The notes under the pieces were generated by a model. That model did no database searches. It was not told where the DNA came from and worked only from the letters and a program-made list of their open reading frames with translations. Positions 50,088-58,577 of a DNA stretch of 64,000 bases are shown piece by piece (position 1 is the first letter of the stretch; every line of letters begins with the position of its first letter). The position numbers and the translations under genes are program-made. The stretch comes from an uncultured Kineothrix sp. (GTDB lineage: Bacteria > Bacillota > Clostridia > Lachnospirales > Lachnospiraceae), in assembly GCA_910588855.1 (NCBI GenBank), contig CAJUSR010000005.1, positions 62,001 through 126,000 of the forward strand. The letters run 5' to 3'.

Positions 50088-50107
50088 GGGAACCGGAGGT
50101 GAAAGCT

Positions 50108-51334
50108 ATGAGGATGCTGGTTAAGTTTGAATACAGGAAACTCTGGAACAGGGTATCCATTGTTGCTGTCATGGCAATGTGCATCCTATCCACACTTCAT
50201 ACCCTTATCTATCTGGACATGAACTCGCAGTGGAGAGCTATTGATAAAGATGGGGAGGTTGTAAGCGGTCTTGCATCTTATCGGGCTTTAAAGGAGGCAT
50301 CAAAGGATATCGAGGGTATAGTGGATGGTAAATATCTGCTGGATTTGAAAAAACAGTATGAGGCCAGTGCGGATAAGCAGTATCTGGATGAACACAGGGG
50401 ATTTTTAGGCACCGGAGGAATGACAAAATATATGTACCCAAATTATTTTATCAATTATGCCTACTATTCCTATTATATGTCCAATGGAAATAACAAGATG
50501 GGGCTGGATTATGACTTCCTGGATTCGGAGGAGGCATTTTACCGGAAGTACCGGGAAGCGGTAAAAGAACAACTCATGTATGAGAATCAGTATGCCGGTT
50601 TGGTGAAATTTACAGATTCCCAGATAAAAGTGCTGGATTGGAAGATTGCCGGAATCAATACCCCGGTCCGCATCGCATACTGTCAGGGAATTTCCAATTT
50701 TATGAACTGGTATGACCTGGAGTATCCGGTATTCTTTATTGTGGTTGCTTTTGCCCTTGCCTGTACCTATGCAAAAGACAGTCTGAGCGGTATCAATGAG
50801 TTGACATTATCAGCGGCAAAGGGAAGGAAAAAAGACTTCCGGGCAAGATGGATAGCGGGAAATCTGTTTACAGCTTCTGCCTATATAATCTTTATCGGGG
50901 TGCTGTCCGTAGAGCATGGTGCGGTTGCTGCTTTTGGAGGTTTTGGGGCATCGGCACAGACTTATTGGTTTCACTGTATTTTTAATATAAATATTGGTAC
51001 AGGGATGCTCTTTAAGATTGTTGGCGGTCTGTGCGGCGCTTTCGTATTTGCAAATTTTACCATGCTGTTGTCCTGCCTGTCTGGAAACCTGAAGATAGCT
51101 TCCGTAGCTTCGGTGCTGGCAGTTGCAGCCTTGACAAGGCTGTCCAACACGTACAGCCAGATGAAATTGTTTTATCCGCTTCAGTTTGGCAGTGACGCAG
51201 TAGTGGAAGACTTTTTCTTCTGTGGGAAAATACTGGTGCCATATATGGCTGTTGTTCTGATTCTGACAGTAATCTATATAGGGGTGTTCGCTTTTTTGCT
51301 GGGGAGAAGGGATAAGAAATATTATTTGAGTTAG
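50108..51334 (+). CDS. ABC transporter membrane subunit (ABC-2 like)
   Basis: 408 residues from ATG 50108 (GGAGG 9 bases upstream). One span near the N terminus (19-37), a large extracytoplasmic loop (about 40-205), then five or six spans (FFIVVAFALACTYAK through YMAVVLILTVIYIGVFAFLLG). The DSLSGINELTLSAAKGRKKD segment is typical of ABC-2 permeases. It would pair with the ATPase at 48462 and the next permease. Confidence 0.75.
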   Translation: MRMLVKFEYRKLWNRVSIVAVMAMCILSTLHTLIYLDMNSQWRAIDKDGEVVSGLASYRALKEASKDIEGIVDGKYLLDLKKQYEASADKQYLDEHRGFLGTGGMTKYMYPNYFINYAYYSYYMSNGNNKMGLDYDFLDSEEAFYRKYREAVKEQLMYENQYAGLVKFTDSQIKVLDWKIAGINTPVRIAYCQGISNFMNWYDLEYPVFFIVVAFALACTYAKDSLSGINELTLSAAKGRKKDFRARWIAGNLFTASAYIIFIGVLSVEHGAVAAFGGFGASAQTYWFHCIFNINIGTGMLFKIVGGLCGAFVFANFTMLLSCLSGNLKIASVASVLAVAALTRLSNTYSQMKLFYPLQFGSDAVVEDFFFCGKILVPYMAVVLILTVIYIGVFAFLLGRRDKKYYLS

Positions 51335-51346
51335 GTGGTGAATACT

Positions 51347-52518
51347 GTGAAATCTATTGTAAAGGTAGAAATCAAGAGAATACTGAAAACAGAATCGCTT
51401 ATGGCCTTTTTCGCTGTTGCCCTTATATTGTCGGTAAACAGTAGCTGTCAGGCGGTAAAGAGCTATGAATTGTGGAACGGGAACGGGTTTGTGGCAAGTG
51501 GATGGGAAAATTTGAAGCATGGGAAAGAAAATGCGGATAACAGAAGTATTGAGGAGGTGATTGTGATGCTCAAAAATACTCATGCGGCGGTCTATGTGAA
51601 TGAAACGAATATAGAGAAACTGGTAGCCCTGAATTATTCGGACAGGGAGGCAGGGAACTTATCAGATGGGGAAATCAATTCATTTTTTGAAAATCGTTTA
51701 AAGACGATAAAACGGAAGCTGGATGAAAGCAGCAATTTTAATTATACGGAAAGTGAAAAAGAAATGTTTATGGAGAAAGCAAGGGAACTTACCGGACTAA
51801 GGGGAGGCTTTGCGGAAGGATGGAAGTTGCTGAACCGTGACATGGGCAGCTTTATGCCTTTTATCCTGATTATCATATCCATCATCATAATGCCGCTCTT
51901 TGCTGACGATGCCCAGACTAAGATGAAGGAACTCAGCCAGTCCACAAAAAATGGGAAAAAGAGGCTCGATTTGGCGAGGATTGCCACGGCTTTCGGGGTG
52001 GGGAGCGTATTATATTTTGTGGCAATCATTTTTTATTTTTTTGTGAAAATGATTCCGCTTGGTTTTTCAGGAGGCGGTGAGTATATTCAGAGCAGTGAAG
52101 ATACTTTTTTTCTGTATTCCATATCACATATGCAAGGCAGTTTGTCTGGAACTGCAGCCGTGGCTATGCAGCGCTTATTTTTGTGATTTCCATGACAATC
52201 CTGATTTCGGTTCTGATAGAGAGGATTATGGCAGGAATCGTAGTAGTCAGCTTTTATTGGATACTGCTCCTTATTATGGAGAAGATGATCAGTTTTGAAG
52301 TCAATCATGTATTTGCTAATTTTATGCCGCTTAGGCTTTCTGGCAGCAGGGATTTTTATATCCATAATGAAATATACAGGTTTGCTGGAAAGACATTTCA
52401 TGCCATAGTATGGTGCCCGGCAGTTGCAGTGGCTTTATCTGCTTTTATGGTCGGGATAGCCGGATGGTGGTTACGAAAAAAGAGAGTAGGGGTAAAGAAC
52501 ATGTATAATAGTGGATAA
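51347..52518 (+). pseudogene. Second ABC-2 type membrane subunit, frame-broken
   Basis: GTG start at 51347 behind AGGTGG. The first 279 codons include an N-terminal span, an extracellular domain and two spans, ending after SGTAAVAMQRLFL at 52186. The correct continuation (YAALIFVISMTILISVLIER) is in another frame, entered near 52160-52170, and runs to 52518 (GWWLRKKRVGVKN). One missing base in GCCGTGGCTATG explains the break. Confidence 0.75.
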
Positions 52519-52571
52519 GGAAACAGTTGATAAATGCAACTAATGGCGGTATGATGGGGAATATCATTTGA

Positions 52572-52748
52572 GAGGAGGCAAAGAAGCTGGGATATTGGAG
52601 TATCCTATCCACAGTTATTTCACGAAACACAGAAAGTATAGCGTTACATAAGAAATGCGGATTTCGAGAAATAGGATATAGAGAAAAAATAGCAAAAGAC
52701 CGATTTGGAAATTGGCAAAATACTACTTTGTTTGAATTAAGGTTATAA
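52572..52748 (+). pseudogene. C-terminal fragment of a GNAT acetyltransferase
   Basis: The frame EEAKKLGYWSILSTVISRNT, then ALHKKCGFREIGYREKIAKD to LFELRL and TAA at 52748, matches the C terminus of phosphinothricin-acetyltransferase-like GNAT enzymes. An upstream stop and missing N-terminal two thirds show it is a remnant. Confidence 0.7.
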
Positions 52749-52754
52749 AGTAAA

Positions 52755-52955
52755 GTGGAAAAGTCTGCTAACTATTTTAAGAATGGCTTTAACTGTTCCC
52801 AAGTGGTGTTAGCAGCATTTGCTTCTGATTTTGGTCTATCAAAGGAAATGTTGCTTGCCTTTTGTATTGTTATATTGCCATTGAATATGAAATATTTCAA
52901 AAGATTTCCACTAAAAAATGTGGGGCGTAGCGGTTGCTATGCCCTGATTTTTTAG
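52755..52955 (+). pseudogene. Fragment of a C_GCAxxG_C_C family protein
   Basis: From GTG 52755: KSANYFKNGFNCSQVVLAAF and DFGLSKEM match the N terminus of this family of redox-type cysteine proteins. The expected ACGFGGG region is lost after about residue 36, where unrelated sequence begins. Non-functional. Confidence 0.65.
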
Positions 52956-53005
52956 TAGTAAATAAGGGATGAAAGTGCTACAATCAAATGAACAAATCGG
53001 GATTG
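52953..53005 (+). promoter_or_regulatory. 53-bp promoter-like repeat, copy 2
   Basis: Related to 42846-42898; the -10-like element here is GCTACAATC. It lies about 90 bases upstream of the DJ-1/PfpI gene. Confidence 0.45.
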
Positions 53006-53090
53006 GCCGAGCCGAGCAAGGGATGCTTCTTGACTGAAAGTTAAGAAGATGGGCTTGATGATAAATTAGAATTTATGGAGAGATGGGGAA

Positions 53091-53669
53091 ATGAAAATAT
53101 TGCTATTGTGTTTAAATGCATTTGAAACAATGGAATTTAGTCCCTTTGTGGACGTTATTGGATGGGCACATGATGATTTTAATTGTGATATACTAATTGA
53201 CATATGTGGATTCAATCGTAATATCGTAAGTACATTTGGAGTGTCCATAACAGCAGATATTCTAATAGATGATGTAGACGTAGATCAATATGATGCGTTG
53301 GCTATACCTGGAGGATTTGAAGAATATGGATTTTATAAGGAAGCGTATCATGAAAAAACACTAAACTTGATTCGCTCTTTTCATTCACATCATAAACCCA
53401 TTGCGTCAGTCTGTGTTGCTGCTTTTCCATTAGCTAAAAGTGGTATACTAAAAAATAGAAAAGCAACAACATATCATTTGCGAGGTGGATATAAGAGAGA
53501 GGAATTGAAAAATTTTGGAGCTGTACTCGGAGATGAATGGATAGTAGTGGATGATAATATCATAACATCATCATGCCCTAAAACTGCTCCTGATGTGGCA
53601 TTTCATTTATTAGAAATGCTTACATCAAAAGAAAAAACCATTGAAGTCAAGAAAGCAATGGGATATTAA
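53091..53669 (+). CDS. DJ-1/PfpI family protein
   Basis: 192 residues; GGAGAGATGGGGAA upstream. It has the class I glutamine amidotransferase-like fold: MKILLLCLNAFETMEFSPFV at the N terminus, YDALAIPGGFEEYGF, and the nucleophile elbow ASVCVAAFPLAKSG with Cys at about 107. Family members are chaperones, deglycases or proteases. Ends with AFHLLEMLTSKEKT. One of few intact genes in this segment. Confidence 0.85.
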   Translation: MKILLLCLNAFETMEFSPFVDVIGWAHDDFNCDILIDICGFNRNIVSTFGVSITADILIDDVDVDQYDALAIPGGFEEYGFYKEAYHEKTLNLIRSFHSHHKPIASVCVAAFPLAKSGILKNRKATTYHLRGGYKREELKNFGAVLGDEWIVVDDNIITSSCPKTAPDVAFHLLEMLTSKEKTIEVKKAMGY

Positions 53670-53692
53670 CAACTATTATGGGCTGTATCGGT

Positions 53693-53955
53693 ATGGAGCT
53701 GAATATGCAGTATCATACCCCAGAGGAAATTCGGGAGATAATGGGAAGGTTAATCGGAAAAAAGGTTGACGCTTCGTTTCGGATGTTTCTACCGATTTTG
53801 GAAAAAATATTACAATCGGAAAAGATGTCTTTATCAATTCCGGATGCCATTTTCAGGATTAGGGAGGAATACGGATTGGGGATGGAGCGCTCATTGAACA
53901 CAATGTGATACTGGCGACAATCAATCACGATCTTAACCCGGAAGAAAGGTGCGAT
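53693..53955 (+). pseudogene. Sugar O-acetyltransferase (maltose/galactoside type) remnant
   Basis: The N terminus reads MQYHTPEEIREIMGRLIGKK and DASFRMF, then the frame changes and DFGKNITIGKDVFINSG and IGDGALIEHNVILATINHDL follow, the hexapeptide-repeat acyltransferase pattern. At least two frame changes, and the protein is truncated where the next gene begins. Confidence 0.75.
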
Positions 53956-54404
53956 ATGGAACAGCTATTTAATCTTATGCTGTCATGTTTGATTATTCTT
54001 TCATTGTCGGCTTGTGGGAAGCAGTCAGGAATGGAACAATCCGGGCAGTCAGAAAACGCTGAACCAATAGAGCACACAATAATCTCTCAAGCGGAAGAAA
54101 CGACAGAACCGGCCACGGGTACAGAATCGACAAAGGCTCAAGAGGATTATACTATGACAAATAGTATTTCATTTAACTTTGAAACAAAAACCGTTATGCT
54201 GAACAGCGGAGTGCGTTTAATCGATACCGCCTATATGTATCATAACGAGGAAAGTGTGGGCGAGGCTGTTAGAAATTCAGGCATACCGAGGGAAAAAATT
54301 TTTGTTATTACAAAGCTGTATCTGAATCAGTTTTTAAATCCTGAAGAAGCGATTGAGGAGACCCTTAACAAGTTGGATATGGATTATATGGAAGACCTTC
54401 TGGA
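53956..54404 (+). pseudogene. Chimeric remnant: lipoprotein signal joined to aldo/keto reductase pieces
   Basis: ATG 53956 encodes a lipoprotein signal (MEQLFNLMLSCLIILSLSAC) and a Ser/Glu/Thr-rich linker. From 54154 the frame becomes the start of an aldo/keto reductase (MTNSISFNFETKTVMLNSG), which lacks about 30 residues before VRLIDTAYMYHNEESVGEAV (the catalytic DxxxxY region). It is cut at about 54404 by IS110 sequence (LDMDYMEDLLEIS-CGLDVHKG). Confidence 0.7.
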
Positions 54405-54850
54405 AATTTCCTGTGGGTTGGATGTCCACAAAGGAAAAATTGTTGCGTGTATCCCCACTGGCCCTTTGGGTAAACCGACACATTCCGAAATCCGTGAGTT
54501 TACCGCCCTGGTTCCGGATATGGTTGCTTTACGGAACTGAATCGTTTCTCAAAACTGCCATCATGCTGCTATGGAAAGCATCGGCATTTACTGGATGCCC
54601 ATTTATGAAATTCTGGAAGATGCTTTCTCCGGCGACATTACTTTGCTTGTTGTAAATGCGCGCCATATGAAGACCGTTCCTGGCAAGAAAACAGATATGC
54701 GGGATTCCGAATGGATCTCCGCCCTGCTGCGCGCCGGGCCTTTGAATGGCAGCTTCATTCCCGAAAAAAATGCTCATGTACGGTAAAGAAGCAAGCAACC
54801 GAAAACAAGAGATAGACCGCGAGTACCACATTATTCCGAACCAAAGAAAT
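54405..54850 (+). mobile_element. IS110-family transposase, N-terminal remnant
   Basis: CGLDVHKGKIVACIPTG (DEDD first Asp) and HSEIREFTALVPDMVALRN, then a frame change at about 54536 and MESIGIYWMPIYEILEDAF, VVNARHMKTVPGKKTDMRDS (the KTDxxDA box) and LLRAGPLNGSFIPE. The continuation is lost after 54786. Confidence 0.85.
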
Positions 54851-55082
54851 CAAAGACCAAAAGACAAGCATTGTAAACCAGTCAGGAATATAGCATAATT
54901 TTGGTGTCATTGACAATGAACAATCAGGAATGGAGTATCTAAAAGGTGTGTTAAAGATTATTGACACAATGTTAACTTTCAGAAACCTATGAAATGTGTG
55001 TTAAAATTGACAAATTGACAACCTAAATTGCTTGAAGCCAAATGAATAACATTGTAGGCTAGAAAAAAGGAGGAAATATGAA

Positions 55083-55508
55083 ATGAAATTTAACGAAAAA
55101 TTATTAAAACTTCGGAAAGAAAAAGGACTCTCACAAGAAGAACTGGGAATGGAAATGCAGGTATCAAGACAGACTGTCTCAAAGTGGGAAGCAGGGCAAT
55201 CATACCCGGATTTTACTAGATTAGTCATGTTAAGTGATTTCTTTGATATGACTTTAGATGAACTTGTAAAGGATATTGATGTGCAGGAAGTAAGGGAAAA
55301 TTCTTTTATAAATGAGAAAGTCGATTCAATTTATCGAGTTTCCCAAGACGTGGATTCTATTATTCAAAATAAAACTCTCAAAGATATTTTAAAAGGGATA
55401 AAATGGTTTATAGTGGGCAGCTTTATATTTCTATGCCTAATTATAATAGTTGCACTTATACTGCATTTTATTTATCCAGAATCCAATATATTTTGTCACA
55501 CCTACTAA
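55083..55508 (+). CDS. XRE-family regulator with C-terminal membrane span
   Basis: 141 residues; AAAGGAGG upstream. Residues 5-60 are an HTH_3 domain (LRKEKGLSQEELGMEMQVSR, QTVSKWEAGQSYPDFTRL). A linker leads to a hydrophobic segment (ILKGIKWFIVGSFIFLCLII, about 101-130). Membrane-tethered XRE proteins often control neighbouring transporter or peptide genes; the ABC/RiPP cluster starts about 0.75 kb downstream, so it is a candidate regulator. Confidence 0.8.
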   Translation: MKFNEKLLKLRKEKGLSQEELGMEMQVSRQTVSKWEAGQSYPDFTRLVMLSDFFDMTLDELVKDIDVQEVRENSFINEKVDSIYRVSQDVDSIIQNKTLKDILKGIKWFIVGSFIFLCLIIIVALILHFIYPESNIFCHTY

Positions 55509-55555
55509 TTGCAAATTATAAACACCCCATGTGGGAGAAAGGTGGGGGATTATCA

Positions 55556-55693
55556 ATGCCTTGCACAGAAGCACCCTATGAAGAATACCCTATAACGATA
55601 TGCGGCCAGACAATTATCCTCACCAATGGGGAACTTGCCGCCGCCCTGTTCAAGTTCCGCTTTGATGAACAGACATACATCAAAACTGAATAA
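55556..55693 (+). CDS. 45-residue protein, unknown
   Basis: MPCTEAPYEEYPITICGQTI, then LTNGELAAALFKFRFDEQTY. A GGTGGGGG sequence lies upstream. Similar small proteins are carried on Lachnospiraceae mobile elements, but I cannot assign a role. It may be a remnant. Confidence 0.4.
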   Translation: MPCTEAPYEEYPITICGQTIILTNGELAAALFKFRFDEQTYIKTE

Positions 55694-55734
55694 CCGCCGT
55701 TGCATAGAATGGCACACCAAGACTGGAAATCAAG

Positions 55735-56068
55735 AAAAGGTTTCCTGTTTTTTTTGCGTCCATTTTTGGCATTTTGGAAAATCGCCGGTATTATGCCGTG
55801 CAAAGAGGAAATAAAAAAACTTCCATAAATCTCCGTCAATTTTGCTTTGCGTGGTGTTGTATGAATCAGGCAGAAGAAAGGGGTAAAAAAAGCCATTATT
55901 GCCCTTGCCAGAAAACTTCTCGTAATCATTTACACTATGCTGAAGCAGGGTACCCCCCTTCGATGAATCCTGTTTTGAGGCAAGACGTAAAAGCTGCGAA
56001 CAAAAACAGCTTTCCCGGTACATACGAGAATTAGAGAAGCATGGCTGCCATGTAGAAGCGCAAGCCTG
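55735..56068 (+). mobile_element. IS110-family transposase, C-terminal remnant
   Basis: GVKKAIIALARKLLVIIYTM and LKQGTPL, then in another frame SCEQKQLSRYIRELEKHGCH and VEAQA followed by TGA at 56066-56068: the end of IS110 transposases. With 54405-54850 it brackets the XRE gene, so the middle third of the transposase is replaced by about 880 bp of other DNA. Confidence 0.7.
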
Positions 56069-56151
56069 ATTTTTTGTATTATCAATATTTCACTGACATT
56101 TGTTGTCAAGGTTCGTTTCTTGGATACAATCTTTATTTTCATAAAAAAGAG

Positions 56152-56180
56152 TTGTTTTTTTATATAAATATTAGTATAAT
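56152..56180 (+). promoter_or_regulatory. Candidate promoter of the RiPP/ABC cluster
   Basis: TTGTTT (56152-56157), 17-base spacer, TATAAT (56175-56180), about 80 bases before the first gene. The leader is very AT-rich. Confidence 0.55.
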
Positions 56181-56260
56181 AAATATATAAAAATTGATAA
56201 TGCTATAAAAAATCGGAAAAAACCAAGTCTATGGTTGTTTGATGTATGGAGAAAAAGCGT

Positions 56261-57016
56261 ATGAGGCATGTGTTGGCAACGGACATAAAAAACAATATCC
56301 GAAGCGTTCGTTTTATTTTGGGGATCCTGCTAATCGCTTCATCTGCCCTGATATCTGAGCATGAGATGCTACAGAAAATCATAAATGCAGGTGGATCTGC
56401 GGAGGGACCGGGCTGGTTCGTGGCATACTCCTATTGTATGAACAGCGTTAATATGCTTTTGTTCGTTCCCATTGCCGTTGCTTTTGCAGGCGGAGAAAAC
56501 ACGGAGGCTGAGCTGCACAGCCGTTTTTCCCTGTTCAGTTATATCCGTTCAGGCAGAAAACAGTATCTCATAGGAAAAGCGGCAGGGCTTCTGGCCTCCG
56601 GCGGCTTGACGGCCTTTTTTGCCATGGTGTTCCTTCTTGTGATCTGTATACTAAGGTTCGGGCAGTATCCCTCTTTGTTCGATGGAAACTATGATATAGC
56701 CGTGCTTGCGGGTAGAACGGCCGTAAGTTTTCTGAGGCTGTTTTTAAACGGCGCTTTTTGGGCGCTGGTTGGCGGTTTGGCGGCGGTCATAACCAAAAAC
56801 CGCTATATGTCCTATGCCGTTCCTTTTATTCTTTATTATGTCCTGGCCGTATTTCAGGAGCGTTACTATCAAAATGCATTCTTTATGAACCCCCGCTATT
56901 GGGCAGCGTCTATTTATTACAATGATATTTTCTGTATCGCTATATTAGCGGTTGGCACTTTTTTGGTAGCACTTATCTTTATGTGCGCAATAGAAAGAAG
57001 GTTGCGGTATGCGTGA
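56261..57016 (+). CDS. Membrane protein of the RiPP cluster (ABC-2-like permease)
   Basis: 251 residues from ATG 56261 (TGGAGA about 9 bases upstream); ATG 56246 is possible. About six hydrophobic segments (FILGILLIASSALI, MLLFVPIAVAFAGG, GLTAFFAMVFLLVICIL, NGAFWALVGGLAAVIT, AVPFILYYVLAVF, IAILAVGTFLVALIF). The ENTEAELHSRFSLFSYIRSG segment fits ABC-2 permeases. Probably half of a transporter with the next two genes, for peptide export or self-immunity. Confidence 0.65.
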   Translation: MRHVLATDIKNNIRSVRFILGILLIASSALISEHEMLQKIINAGGSAEGPGWFVAYSYCMNSVNMLLFVPIAVAFAGGENTEAELHSRFSLFSYIRSGRKQYLIGKAAGLLASGGLTAFFAMVFLLVICILRFGQYPSLFDGNYDIAVLAGRTAVSFLRLFLNGAFWALVGGLAAVITKNRYMSYAVPFILYYVLAVFQERYYQNAFFMNPRYWAASIYYNDIFCIAILAVGTFLVALIFMCAIERRLRYA

Positions 57017-57902
57017 TATTAAACAGGCTTTTCGTATTGCATGCCAGAATTTTTCCGGATGGGGAAAAAATCCAAGGATCTGGATGACATTCATTCTGGC
57101 GGCTGTATTATGTCTGATGCTATCAGATCAGATTATTTCCCATGCGATAAAATATGAAACAATCCTTCAGGTATTCGAGCCGTTTATCTGGACATATGGG
57201 GACGCGTCCTCTGTGATGCTTTCCTCTCTGCTTTTGATTCTGCTTTTTGCGGACATGCCGTTTATCAGTCAGGCAACTCCGTATTGGCTTGTACGTACAA
57301 AGCGGAAGGTATGGCTGGCGGGTCAGATTATCTATGTGATTCTGGCAACCGTGATCTATAATATCTTTTTGGCAGTGATGCTTGGAATCATGGGTGCGCC
57401 CTTTTCCTTTACGGGGAATGTGTGGAGCGAGACAGCGGCGATGCTGGGCTATGGCGGTGGGGAGAGTATAACCGTTCCTGTTTCGATAAAAACAATGGAA
57501 AGCTCCACTCCTTACGGCTGCGCGGCTATCGTATTTGGGCTTGTACTTTTGTATACTCTTTTTATTGCAGTTCTCATGTTGTTTTTAAATCTAACTGCAA
57601 GAAATATGGCAGGGGTGATTGGTGCTTTTGCAGTCAGTCTGTATGGGCTGCTGCTGAATCCGAATATTCTCCGGGAACTGTTTCATTTTACAGGGAATCA
57701 GGCATACAGGGCGAACGTGTTCTGCGGCTGGCTATCTCCGCTGAACCACGCTACCTTCCCCATGCACAGCTTTGGCTATGATTACCTGCCGGGGATTGGG
57801 GTGAGCATGTCCATATTTGTGGTATTGATCATCGCATTGATCATCTTGTCAGCCGTCCGGATCCGAGGTTATAATTTCTCTTTTACGCAGATGAACGAAT
57901 AA
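57009..57902 (+). CDS. Second membrane protein of the RiPP cluster (ABC-2-like permease)
   Basis: 297 residues, overlapping the previous gene by 8 bases. About six hydrophobic segments, from WMTFILAAVLCLMLSD to SMSIFVVLIIALIILSAVRI. PFISQATPYWLVRTKRKVWL resembles ABC-2 membrane subunits. It ends directly before the ATPase gene. Confidence 0.65.
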   Translation: MRDIKQAFRIACQNFSGWGKNPRIWMTFILAAVLCLMLSDQIISHAIKYETILQVFEPFIWTYGDASSVMLSSLLLILLFADMPFISQATPYWLVRTKRKVWLAGQIIYVILATVIYNIFLAVMLGIMGAPFSFTGNVWSETAAMLGYGGGESITVPVSIKTMESSTPYGCAAIVFGLVLLYTLFIAVLMLFLNLTARNMAGVIGAFAVSLYGLLLNPNILRELFHFTGNQAYRANVFCGWLSPLNHATFPMHSFGYDYLPGIGVSMSIFVVLIIALIILSAVRIRGYNFSFTQMNE

Positions 57903-57914
57903 ATGGAGGGCAAA

Positions 57915-58556
57915 ATGGAATATGCAATCAGACTGAAGGGACTGACAAAATCCTTTCAAAAAGAAAAAGTGCTGAAGGATATTAACCATGATTTTGAAAA
58001 AGGGAAGATTCATGGGATCATGGGCTTTAACGGCTCAGGAAAAACTGTAATGTTTAAATGCATTTGCGGATTTTTACGACCTGAGAGCGGCACAGTCCTC
58101 GTAGGGGGAAAGCAGATTGGAAAGGAGGTGGACTTTCCGGATTCCGTAGGGATTATCATTGAAAATCCCGGTTTCCTTTTGGACCTCAGCGGTTTTGCGA
58201 ACTTGAAAAGACTGGCATCTCTGAAGCATCGTATTTCCGATGACGATGTGAGGGCGGCGATGCGGGCTCTGGGGCTTGATCCTCTGTCCAAAAAGAAGGT
58301 GGGACAGTATTCTCTTGGAATGAGGGAACGTCTTGGTATCGCGCAGGCGATTATGGAAGATCCGGAGCTTTTGATATTGGACGAGCCCTTTAATGGTTTG
58401 GACAAGCAGGGGGCCGGAGAGGTCTGCGAGCTTTTACGGGAACTAAAGGAGCGGGGAAAGACTGTCCTTGTCGCAGCGCATAACATGCTGGAGATCGAAT
58501 GGCTCTGCGATACGATCTGTGAGATGGATGCAGGCATCCTGACACAGATTAAATAA
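57915..58556 (+). CDS. ABC transporter ATPase of the RiPP cluster
   Basis: 213 residues from ATG 57915 (GGAGGG just upstream; ATG 57903 would add four residues). Walker A is GFNGSGKTV, Q-loop replaced by IIIENPGFLLDLSGFANL, signature SLGMRERLGIAQA, Walker B LLILDEPFNGLD, switch His in VAAHNML. A typical bacteriocin-immunity/BcrA-type ATPase that would energise the two upstream membrane proteins. Confidence 0.85.
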   Translation: MEYAIRLKGLTKSFQKEKVLKDINHDFEKGKIHGIMGFNGSGKTVMFKCICGFLRPESGTVLVGGKQIGKEVDFPDSVGIIIENPGFLLDLSGFANLKRLASLKHRISDDDVRAAMRALGLDPLSKKKVGQYSLGMRERLGIAQAIMEDPELLILDEPFNGLDKQGAGEVCELLRELKERGKTVLVAAHNMLEIEWLCDTICEMDAGILTQIK

Positions 58557-58577
58557 AAATGATACGGAGGAATAAAT

